DNA of 5,167 nt. Source: UMGS1933 sp051891435. GTDB taxonomy: Bacteria > Bacillota > Clostridia > TANB77 > CAG-508. The notes beneath the pieces are model-generated. The model ran no database searches. It saw only the letters and a program-made list of their open reading frames with translations, and had not been told where the DNA came from. Below are positions 1 through 5,114 of the stretch, piece after piece (position 1 is the stretch's first letter; each line of letters starts with the position of its first letter). Location: contig JBJFFE010000073.1 of NCBI GenBank assembly GCA_051891435.1, positions 1 to 5,167 on the forward strand, read 5' to 3'. The translations under genes were made by a program, and so were the position numbers.

Positions 1-304
1 TCCATTTATCCTGATCATAATATCCTAATCGCTCTGCATCATATTCTCTTAAAGAAATATATCCTCTATATATTGGAACTTTATTTTTTGCTAATCTATC
101 TATATGATTAATGATAGGCTCTATATTATCATCATTTTGAATGTTTGGAAACTCTTTTACTACTCCAAATAATCCGTGTGATGTATTAGGATTTTTTAAA
201 ACATATTTGCTGTTTGCAATATAATCTGTATAACCTTTATGTATGAAATATGTTGTTCTTTTATTAGGATTATATGCTTTAAATATAAATACGAGATTAC
301 TCAT
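1..304 (-). CDS. MobP-type conjugative relaxase, N-terminal part (cut by window edge)
   Basis: About 101 residues are visible, from an ATG at 304 to the window edge with no stop. The protein begins MSNLVFIFKAYNP and contains NTSHGLF near residue 47 and YRGYISLREYDAERLGY followed by a conserved Trp near residues 81-101. That 'HGLF ... SLR..DA.RLGY ... W' pattern is what I remember from the N-terminus of MobP3/MobP2-like relaxases of Firmicute elements. These nick oriT and lead the transferred strand through the type IV secretion channel. The catalytic His triad expected further on (family form HPHCH) lies outside the window. The ATG overlaps the end of the upstream RHH gene by eight bases (ATGAGTAA), so the two are probably translationally coupled. 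Relaxase assignment is by recalled family pattern; the exact MOB subfamily is uncertain. Confidence 0.72.
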   Translation of the reverse strand, partial: MSNLVFIFKAYNPNKRTTYFIHKGYTDYIANSKYVLKNPNTSHGLFGVVKEFPNIQNDDNIEPIINHIDRLAKNKVPIYRGYISLREYDAERLGYYDQDKW

Positions 305-758
305 TTCTATAAATTCCACCTATATTATAAAAGTCCAACAACTCTTCTTTTGATATATCTTCAACCTTCCTATTAACAAAATAATTTGCTTTTTCTCTTG
401 CACTTTTTAATATTTCTACATACTCTTTGTGAAGTTCATCTCCCATTATTCTTTTCATAACTTCGCCCATAACATATGTATTTAATGCACTTATGCGAAC
501 ATTATTAGCATATAATTTTCTCTGTGATTTTATAAATCCATCTAGTTTATAATCAATACATTTACTTATTTCTTGAAGAATAACTTCCAAATTATCTCTA
601 TACATTTGCAAATTCAATTCCTTATCTATACCTGCTCTTATAAGGTCTGAAGCTGTATTATATGAAGTTTTTTCAACTACTTTTTGAATCATTTCTTTCT
701 TGCTTTTTGGAACTTTTACAAACATTCTAACAAGCTCTTCTTTGTCTTTCTTACTCAA
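297..758 (-). CDS. Ribbon-helix-helix DNA-binding protein, probable relaxosome accessory (MobC-like)
   Basis: This is a 153-residue basic protein starting at TTG 758, with GGAGGG six bases upstream, which decides the start. Residues 9-48 look like a ribbon-helix-helix fold: a short strand (VRMFVKVP), a first helix (about 18-30), then TASDLIRAGIDKEL, the usual 'S.. .LIR.. I..EL' second helix. The rest is helical and charged, perhaps for oligomerisation. It sits between a hairpin-rich noncoding segment and a relaxase gene that it overlaps by eight bases. That is the usual place for a small protein that binds oriT and recruits the relaxase, and it may also repress its own operon. It ends in IYRNE and does not carry the acidic tail of the neighbouring accessory genes. 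The RHH call rests on pattern; the relaxosome role is inferred from context. Confidence 0.7.
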   Translation of the reverse strand: MSKKDKEELVRMFVKVPKSKKEMIQKVVEKTSYNTASDLIRAGIDKELNLQMYRDNLEVILQEISKCIDYKLDGFIKSQRKLYANNVRISALNTYVMGEVMKRIMGDELHKEYVEILKSAREKANYFVNRKVEDISKEELLDFYNIGGIYRNE

Positions 759-792
759 TTTTTTCCCTCCAGTTCTTCTCTATAATTCAGTT

Positions 793-816
793 CAAAATTG
801 CCTTACAGCAATTTTG
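793..816. repeat. Inverted repeat H1 (9-bp arms, 6-base loop)
   Basis: The arms CAAAATTGC (793-801) and GCAATTTTG (808-816) are perfectly complementary. This repeat is nearest to the RHH gene, 35 bases upstream of its start, and could be a binding site for that protein or an oriT arm. Confidence 0.75.
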
Positions 817-824
817 CAGGAACA

Positions 825-843
825 GGGAGTCGCTCCGACTCCC
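825..843. repeat. Inverted repeat H2 (8-bp GC-rich arms, 3-base loop)
   Basis: The arms GGGAGTCG (825-832) and CGACTCCC (836-843) are perfect. The GC-rich stem stands out against the AT-rich surroundings. Confidence 0.8.
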
Positions 844-852
844 GCAAACAGC

Positions 853-871
853 CTAAAAGCGTGGCTTTTAG
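853..871. repeat. Inverted repeat H3 (8-bp arms, 3-base loop)
   Basis: The arms CTAAAAGC (853-860) and GCTTTTAG (864-871) are perfect with a GTG loop. H2 and H3 have the same arm and loop length and sit nine bases apart. Confidence 0.8.
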
Positions 872-886
872 CGAGATACTCATTTT

Positions 887-917
887 TTTAAGGGGTGACT
901 TTTAGTCTCCCCTTAAA
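887..917. repeat. Inverted repeat H4 (14-bp arms, one mismatch)
   Basis: The core arms are AAGGGGTGACT (890-900) and AGTCTCCCCTT (904-914) around a TTT loop. They have one T-T mismatch and extend three A/T pairs outward. The adjacent T-run precedes the stem on the plus strand, so no terminator can be read from either direction. It follows the last acidic-tail gene by ten bases and carries the nick-like sequence in its minus-strand 3' arm. Confidence 0.75.
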
Positions 918-927
918 TTTGGTATAT

Positions 928-1266
928 TTATTCGAATTCTTCCTCTTCTTCCAGTTCCATTTTATTTGCAATACCAATATATTCTTCTGCAATATTTTTA
1001 AATCTAGTATATTGATAATCACCTTCCATCTCATTATCTATATAGTTCATTATCTCTTTTATTTGACTAGGTTTTAATGGTGTTTTATCAACTTTTTCTA
1101 ACTCTTTTCGTTGTTCTTCTGTTCCCATATATAATCTCAAAGGAGAGTCGCTCAAATACTTTTTTTCAATTAAAAAATTTGCTAATGATTCTCTATATTC
1201 TGTATCTAGATTTTCATCATAAAGACTCTCTCTTATATCAGCTATTGTTATTATTCTTTTTCTCAT
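928..1266 (-). CDS. Small acidic-tail accessory protein, function unknown
   Basis: The protein has 112 residues with an ATG at 1266 and a strong GGAGGTG eight bases upstream that overlaps the stop of the preceding gene. It is soluble and charged; I do not recognise a family. The C-terminus (from about residue 66: PLKPSQIKEIMNYIDNEMEG) reads as a pair of helices, and the protein ends ELEEEEEFE, the tail shared by seven genes here. It is the last gene of the accessory run before the hairpin cluster, so its acidic codons cannot be a ribosome site for a close downstream gene. Position in an antirestriction-type cluster suggests an anti-defence or establishment role, but that is context only. Confidence 0.75.
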   Translation of the reverse strand: MRKRIITIADIRESLYDENLDTEYRESLANFLIEKKYLSDSPLRLYMGTEEQRKELEKVDKTPLKPSQIKEIMNYIDNEMEGDYQYTRFKNIAEEYIGIANKMELEEEEEFE

Positions 1267-1279
1267 TATTTTTCACCTC

Positions 1280-1525
1280 CTACTCAAACTCTTCATCTTC
1301 TTCAAGTCCTGCCTCATCAGTTATCTCAACATACTCTCCTATAATGCAGAGAGCTTCATCATAACTATGAGAATTAAAAACTCTATTAGACATTTCTTTT
1401 GATTCTTCTTGCATTCCATTTCTTTTTAATGTTCTCGATGCGATTCCAACTAAATTAAATATATTTCCATCTTGTCCTATCAAAGCACATCTTGGTTTTG
1501 CTTTCTCTTCCTTTATTTCTTTCAT
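1280..1525 (-). CDS. Small conserved mobile-element protein with acidic tail, function unknown
   Basis: The protein has 81 residues with an ATG at 1525 immediately after the stop of the upstream gene (TAG-ATG). The core CALIGQDGNIFNLVGIASRT, then a helix with a 'NG.QEESKEM' stretch and SYDEALCIIGEYVEIT, resembles a small conserved protein I remember from Firmicute prophages and integrative elements. I cannot give that protein a name or function. It ends LEEDEEFE. Its Shine-Dalgarno sequence, AGGAGG at 1537-1542, is made by the Glu codons of the upstream gene's tail, eleven bases from the ATG, so translation is coupled to the ArdA-like gene upstream. Confidence 0.78.
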   Translation of the reverse strand: MKEIKEEKAKPRCALIGQDGNIFNLVGIASRTLKRNGMQEESKEMSNRVFNSHSYDEALCIIGEYVEITDEAGLEEDEEFE

Positions 1526-2161
1526 CTATTCGAATTCCTCCTCTTCTTGATAGTTCCTAAACACCTCATCTTTTTCAAAAATAAGTTCCTGTTCTGTAAA
1601 TTTAGCATTGTCACTCTGTATGCACTCCTTACCAAGCCTACCTAAATCAATATAATCCATAATGTCATCAACACTTAGCTCTCTTGCTCTTATTAGTTCC
1701 TCTGCATAGTCTTCTGGTGTATTAATATTATTAAAGAATACAAAATTACTTAAATTATTTCCAAATTTTACTGCATCTTTCATATTTGATATTTCTTCTC
1801 TTTTAAATTCAAGAATAGCCAATAATTTGTCTCTTTTTTCTTCACTTAAAAGTGCTAAAATTGCATACATACTTTTAATATCTTGATATGGTGTTGTCCA
1901 TCCTGAATCACTTGCTCTATCAATAATATTTGAAAGTTCTGTACTTATTGCACCTGAAAAATGTGGATCATTTGTATCAATAACTTCACAATCTAAAATA
2001 TGAGAATCTTGTATTGACAAATTATCATAGTCTAATCCTAAATACTCAAAGTCTCTTTTTAATTCTTTATCAGATTTTGGAAGTCTTATTATGATTTCTC
2101 TATAATTTTGATTTTCTTCGTATTCTCTTTTATTTACTACATTTAATTTTACTTCTAACAA
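1526..2161 (-). CDS. ArdA-like antirestriction protein with acidic tail
   Basis: The protein has 211 residues and starts at TTG 2161 with AAAGGAT five bases upstream. Residues 20-60 (REIIIRLPKSDKELKRDFEYLGLDY...) match the ArdA opening remembered from Tn916 Orf18 ('FPIDFEEVKEKIGL.. YEEYAIHDYELPF'). Residues 135-185 carry the closing ArdA pattern of a helix, then DDIMDYIDLGRLGKECIQS (Tn916: 'LQNYIDYQAYGRDL'). ArdA proteins are DNA mimics that block type I restriction enzymes and protect incoming conjugative DNA. This one has an insertion near 60-95 and ends YQEEEEFE, so it is longer than the usual ~165 residues. It is a paralogue of the second half of the 2203-3315 product and shares a leader hairpin with it. 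Similarity is recognisable but distant; antirestriction activity is inferred. Confidence 0.6.
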   Translation of the reverse strand: MLEVKLNVVNKREYEENQNYREIIIRLPKSDKELKRDFEYLGLDYDNLSIQDSHILDCEVIDTNDPHFSGAISTELSNIIDRASDSGWTTPYQDIKSMYAILALLSEEKRDKLLAILEFKREEISNMKDAVKFGNNLSNFVFFNNINTPEDYAEELIRARELSVDDIMDYIDLGRLGKECIQSDNAKFTEQELIFEKDEVFRNYQEEEEFE

Positions 2162-2177
2162 TTTTTATCCTTTCTAA

Positions 2178-2197
2178 AACTCTCTCCTACAAGAATT
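2178..2197 (-). promoter_or_regulatory. Leader hairpin upstream of ArdA-like gene (copy A)
   Basis: On the minus strand AATTCTT - GTAGGA - GAGAGTT folds as a 7-bp RNA stem with two G-U pairs and a six-base loop. It lies 16 bases upstream of the TTG start. The surrounding 35 bases (2169-2203) resemble 3329-3362, ahead of the other ArdA-like gene. Function is unknown; a binding site for a protein or a translation control element is possible. Confidence 0.5.
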
Positions 2198-2202
2198 TAT
2201 TT

Positions 2203-3315
2203 TTACTCTAGTTCTTCCTCTTCGTTTTGCTCTATCTCTAAACATTCTTTTTTCATTAAATAACCCATATTAGTAAATGTTCCACTATATGTACAACCAT
2301 TTTTTATATAATCTTTTGCTAACTTTTCATAGTCAATATAATCAGCGAGTATACTAACATCATCAAAATGTGCTGTTTCATTTACTAAAAACATTCCCAT
2401 ATCTTTTGAATTATTAACATCAGGTAGTAAATTATAATTTTTGATTTCATCCGTTAATTTTATTATGTCTTTAAATGAGTCTATATTTATTTCCTTACAT
2501 TCTAGAAGTGCAATAAATTTTTCAATCTGGATATTATCTAATCTTTGCATTTTTTCACATAATGCTTGTACATCTGACAATAGTATTTCTCTTTCCTCAA
2601 ACTCCAACCTGCTGATTATTCTTTCCATTGCTAATGTCAAATATGTTTCGGCTCTAGGATACAAATTCAATACTGAACATTCCAATACCTTTATCTGTTC
2701 ATTCTTTAAGTCTAATATATCGATTTTTTCTTGTAGTCTTTTTTCTGATATTGGAAATAATAATTCCACTCTTTTATAGTGATTATCTTTTTCATACCTT
2801 TGTTTATTAGTTATTAATAATCTCATTTTATGTTCATCTTTTACCTTATCATCTATCAAGTCATTAGCAATCATATATCTAATATATAGTAAAGCTCCAT
2901 TCGAACAGAATTCGTATTGAATATTATTTGCTGATAAATATTGTTCTCCTAATTTTTCAATATCAATAAATTGACACAAATATTCTGTAATATCAAAATC
3001 AGGTACATTCTCTAAAACAAATTTGCCTAACTCTAGATTATTATGAATCTCTATAAATTGGTAATCCTCTATGTTTGAAAGTAATTCTATTATTTCATCA
3101 ATACTATTTATCTTATAATCATTTATCTCTAAATAAGCATCAATTATTTTATAATCATTATTGCTAATATTATTTAATAACTTTTCTATACTATCAATTG
3201 TTTCTGATTCTATTGATTTATTACTACTTGCCAAATAATCATTTATACATTTATTTAATAATTTATATTCTTTTCCATCTTTTTCAAACTTTACACTTAC
3301 TTTTGAATTTTCCAC
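2203..3315 (-). CDS. Two-module ArdA-like antirestriction protein with acidic tail
   Basis: The protein has 370 residues and starts at GTG 3315 with GGAGGAG eight bases upstream. It appears to hold two ArdA-type units. The second, about residues 165-355, is nearly complete: VELLFPISEKRLQEKIDILD opens it and SILADYIDYEKLAKDYIKNG (321-340) followed by TFTNMGYLM closes it, matching the 'YIDYxxxGRDL ... SHGY' end of ArdA. The first, about 25-147, keeps a clear closing part (LGKFVLENVPDFDITEYLCQ, then FIDIEKLGEQYLSAN) but has a degenerate opening. ArdA works as a dimer of elongated DNA-mimic subunits, so a fused double unit could act as a built-in dimer; that is inference. The tail is NEEEELE. Residues 165-220 align with residues 5-65 of the 1526-2161 product, indicating a duplication. 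Confidence 0.6.
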   Translation of the reverse strand: MENSKVSVKFEKDGKEYKLLNKCINDYLASSNKSIESETIDSIEKLLNNISNNDYKIIDAYLEINDYKINSIDEIIELLSNIEDYQFIEIHNNLELGKFVLENVPDFDITEYLCQFIDIEKLGEQYLSANNIQYEFCSNGALLYIRYMIANDLIDDKVKDEHKMRLLITNKQRYEKDNHYKRVELLFPISEKRLQEKIDILDLKNEQIKVLECSVLNLYPRAETYLTLAMERIISRLEFEEREILLSDVQALCEKMQRLDNIQIEKFIALLECKEINIDSFKDIIKLTDEIKNYNLLPDVNNSKDMGMFLVNETAHFDDVSILADYIDYEKLAKDYIKNGCTYSGTFTNMGYLMKKECLEIEQNEEEELE

Positions 3316-3337
3316 TTTTATATCTCCTCCTTTTTAA

Positions 3338-3355
3338 ATTCTCTCGCACGAGAAT
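3338..3355 (-). promoter_or_regulatory. Leader hairpin upstream of two-module ArdA-like gene (copy B)
   Basis: On the minus strand ATTCTC - GTGCGA - GAGAAT forms a perfect 6-bp stem with a six-base loop, 22 bases upstream of the GTG start and just ahead of its GGAGGAG site. It resembles copy A in stem, loop (GTGCGA against GTAGGA) and position. The rest of the 91-base gap 3316-3406 shows no convincing promoter. Confidence 0.55.
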
Positions 3356-3406
3356 CAATTTTGTGGCTTTTTTATTTCATATTGGAGTAGTTTTACCTTA
3401 AAAAAA

Positions 3407-3991
3407 TTACTCAAATTCTTCTGTTTCTTGCTTTTCTTCTTCTCGCCAAGCATTATTATTTACAATATCATCAAACCAACGACCTCCAATTTCAAATCTT
3501 GGAATTACAACTCTCATTAGTTGTTTAATGTCTTGATTTTTAATTGATACAATAGTCAAATCATCATTATATCGATTATTTCCTGTTAAATTATATTGTT
3601 TATTCATTGTACTACCTGATATTATATAGACATTTAAAGGATTTGAAACTTCCGAATATTTTTTAATCCAATCAATAAATTGATTTATACTCTCATCACT
3701 ATTCTCTAATCCAATTAATGTTAATGCTGATGAATTATATAATTCATCTAACTGATCTTTATTCTCAACTATAATTTTATTAAGTACTTGTTCATTTGTT
3801 TTAATATTACTTCTTATTTCATCCATAATTTGTTCTAATAAGATAACTTTTTCTTTACTTTCTGCCCATTCATTCTCATATTGTTCTTTTGGCTCTTCCA
3901 TTAGATAATTTTTTGAATAACACATCAAATTATGTACTTCTTGATCATACACTTCATTTAAAACCTGTAACTTATTCAAATTCTTCCTCAT
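3407..3991 (-). CDS. Unrecognised helical protein with acidic tail
   Basis: The protein has 194 residues if read from ATG 3991, or 190 from TTG 3979. AGGAGG (3992-3997) abuts the ATG with no spacing, while the TTG has GAGGA about six bases upstream, so the TTG may be the true start. Residues 30-90 are Glu/Lys-rich and probably coiled coil. The second half is a mixed fold with NPLNVYIISGS and RVVIPRFEIGGRWFDDIV. I do not recognise a family. The protein ends KQETEEFE, the least acidic version of the shared tail. Its first bases overlap the last 20 of the DUF3560 gene: the codons for that gene's acidic tail are read in another frame as this protein's first residues, so the two are translationally coupled. 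Confidence 0.72.
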   Translation of the reverse strand: MRKNLNKLQVLNEVYDQEVHNLMCYSKNYLMEEPKEQYENEWAESKEKVILLEQIMDEIRSNIKTNEQVLNKIIVENKDQLDELYNSSALTLIGLENSDESINQFIDWIKKYSEVSNPLNVYIISGSTMNKQYNLTGNNRYNDDLTIVSIKNQDIKQLMRVVIPRFEIGGRWFDDIVNNNAWREEEKQETEEFE

Positions 3992-4692
3992 CCTCCTGAC
4001 TTTGTTCTTTATTTAGAACATCTTTTATTAATATATTAGTAGCTTTTATTGTGTTTTCATTAAACTCCCTTTGCCAAGCTCCCTCTTTTCTTGACCAATG
4101 AAATCCTCTTGCTTTTAATGCCGTTCTTACTTCTTCATCAGGTATGTTGTTAAAAATCAATTGAATACGATTTATTTCTTTATTATGAATTGCTTTGCCA
4201 CCTGTAAATTCAATATCCTTAAACTCTATCTCATCTAATTTCTCAAGTCTTGCAATTCGCCTTTTAGTTTCTCGTATTCTAGCTCCAATATTTTGTAATT
4301 GCCAAGATGTATGATCTTCATCTGCTTTTATCAATTCTTTTTGTTTTTCTAAATACTCTAGTTTATCTTTTAATTTTTCAATAGCATTAGGATCATCATT
4401 ATAAATCACTTCGCTATTTTCTACTGACTCTGCCCTCTCTTTGTAATATTGGCTTTTTTTATCTTCTTCAATTGATTTTCTAGTATCTTCCCAAGCTCTC
4501 TCGTGTAATCGTCTGGCTTTCTTTTCTGAATGATGTCCTATTATTATTGGCTGTCCGTGGTGTCATTGCCAAAATTCTATTAGCTGTTGAATTACTATAT
4601 TGAGCTGACCTTTCTTCTGCCTTTTTCGAAAGTTCCTCATATCTTATTTTTCTAGCTTCTCGTCTTTCCTCATAATCTGCTCTTCCTCCCAT
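3972..4692 (-). pseudogene. DUF3560-like protein gene, broken by a frameshift
   Basis: Two reading-frame pieces join into one DUF3560-like protein of about 240 residues. Frame one starts at ATG 4692 (MGGRADYEERREARK...) and is sound to residue 45 (LAMTP, ending at 4558). It then runs as nonsense to a stop at 4480. From 4556 the other frame continues without a stop: GQPIIIGHHSEKKARRLHER, then RKSIEEDKKSQYYKERAES, then NDDPNAIEKLKDKLEYLEKQ. It closes with the module GGKAIHNKEINRIQLIFNNI and ARGFHWSRKEGAWQREFNEN, and ends QEDEEEFE. 'GQPI..GHHSE' and 'GF.WS...GAWQR' are the family signatures I remember. Family members usually have 'PFGQPI', which would fit a two-base loss; a one-base gain also fits. 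No homopolymer is present at the site. Function of DUF3560 is unknown; it is common on Firmicute integrative elements. The downstream piece alone could start at GTG 4409. Confidence 0.8.
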
Positions 4693-4790
4693 TGTCGATC
4701 ACTCTCCCTTCCTACAATTAAACAACAATGTAAAAATAGTGTTACAATTCCTCCAATCATTGCTCCACCTATAAATGTTAATAAATACAT
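4644..4790 (-). CDS. DUF3789-like small membrane protein
   Basis: This is a 48-residue protein from ATG 4790 with AAAGGA seven bases upstream, and stop TAA at 4646-4644. Residues 3-27 form one hydrophobic, Gly-rich transmembrane helix (LLTFIGGAMIGGIVTLFLHC), followed by a charged cytoplasmic-type tail (RESDRQWEEEQIMRKDEKLEK). Size, N-terminal 'FI.GA..GG' pattern and location immediately before a DUF3560 gene match the DUF3789 family of Firmicute mobile elements. It overlaps the start of the DUF3560 gene by 49 bases. It lacks the F/L-E acidic tail. Its role is unknown. Confidence 0.7.
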   Translation of the reverse strand: MYLLTFIGGAMIGGIVTLFLHCCLIVGRESDRQWEEEQIMRKDEKLEK

Positions 4791-4804
4791 AACTTTTTCC
4801 TTTC

Positions 4805-4872
4805 CAAAGAAAAAAGACCTTATATAAAGTTTGTGTTGTATGTTAACTCTTGTTCAAACTTTATACAAGTCT
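4805..4872 (-). terminator. Intrinsic terminator after the metK / 4872-5114 operon
   Basis: On the minus strand the arms AGACTTGTATAAAGTTTG (4872-4855) and CAAACTTTATATAAGGTCT (4833-4815) pair over about 18 bases with one bulge and one wobble, including a perfect 11-bp core. A T-rich run follows directly (TTTTTTC). The stem begins at the stop codon of the gene before it. The 21-base loop is unusually long. Confidence 0.7.
4819..4846 (-). promoter_or_regulatory. Possible sigma-A promoter for the DUF3789-DUF3560 operon
   Basis: TTAACA (4846-4841) and TATAAG (4824-4819) each match the -35 and -10 consensus at five of six positions, with a 16-base spacer, 29 bases before the DUF3789-like ATG. 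It lies within the terminator hairpin, so AT-richness could produce it by chance. Confidence 0.38.
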
Positions 4873-5114
4873 TATTCTAATTCTTCCTCATATTCTTCAA
4901 TTACTTTTTCTATTTCATATTTAGATTTAAATTCTTCTAGATTACATATATAATCATCTTTACCAGTCTCATCAGCTTCAAATATAGCAACTCTACCATT
5001 ATGAAGTAAAGATGCAATCCCATATTCTTTTGTAATTTTATTTTTTATTTCCATAGTTACATCTTCACATTTTGAATCTCTAACTTGCTTTATATATTCT
5101 TCAAAGCTTTTCAT
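4872..5114 (-). CDS. Small acidic-tail protein downstream of metK, function unknown
   Basis: The protein has 80 residues, with ATG 5114 overlapping the metK stop as ATGA, so it is coupled to metK. AGAGG lies ten bases upstream. It is acidic and appears to form a small alpha/beta domain with a helix (FEEYIKQVRDSK), two or three strands (GIASLLHNGRVAIFEADET) and a C-terminal helix ending EEYEEELE. That end is one of the seven shared tails and the only one upstream of the terminator at 4805-4872. I recognise no family. Linkage to metK could mean a role near SAM-dependent modification, but nothing in the sequence shows it. Confidence 0.72.
   Translation of the reverse strand: MKSFEEYIKQVRDSKCEDVTMEIKNKITKEYGIASLLHNGRVAIFEADETGKDDYICNLEEFKSKYEIEKVIEEYEEELE

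Larger units (their letters stand above)
759..927. other. Noncoding hairpin cluster, candidate origin of transfer (oriT)
   Basis: This is the longest stretch without a gene between real genes. It holds four inverted repeats in a row between 793 and 914, three perfect and one with a single mismatch, and its centre is clearly more GC-rich than the flanks. None is followed by a T-run on either strand, so they are not ordinary intrinsic terminators. It lies directly upstream of the RHH and relaxase genes, where oriT is commonly found in mobile elements. The fourth repeat contains, on the minus strand, AAGTCACCCCTTA, which loosely resembles the AAGTGCGCCCTTA nick core remembered from the IncQ/pSK41 oriT group. 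A structured leader RNA for the RHH-relaxase operon is the main alternative. Confidence 0.5.

Noticed and set aside
887..917. Hairpin H4 as a terminator for the accessory operon
   Set aside because: No T-run follows the stem in the direction of transcription (A-run instead) or on the opposite strand. It may still slow transcription, but the evidence is missing.
793..917. CRISPR array or tandem repeat
   Set aside because: The four palindromes differ in sequence and spacing; there is no repeated unit with unique spacers.
700..1364. Plus-strand reading frames at 700-891, 895-1077 and 1077-1364
   Set aside because: They are antisense to well-supported minus-strand genes or cross the hairpin region. 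Their products are Phe/Leu/Ser-rich strings typical of reverse-read Glu/Lys codons, and no ribosome sites fit.
2441..3401. Plus-strand reading frames at 2441-2779 and 3198-3401
   Set aside because: They lie antisense within or across the start of the two-module ArdA-like gene and show no recognisable domains or plausible starts.
4480..4556. The end of the 70-residue frame (RTANNNRTSFRKESQTITRESLGRY) as genuine protein
   Set aside because: The alternative frame over the same bases encodes the conserved GQPIIIGHHSE motif, so this stretch is out-of-frame translation after the frameshift.
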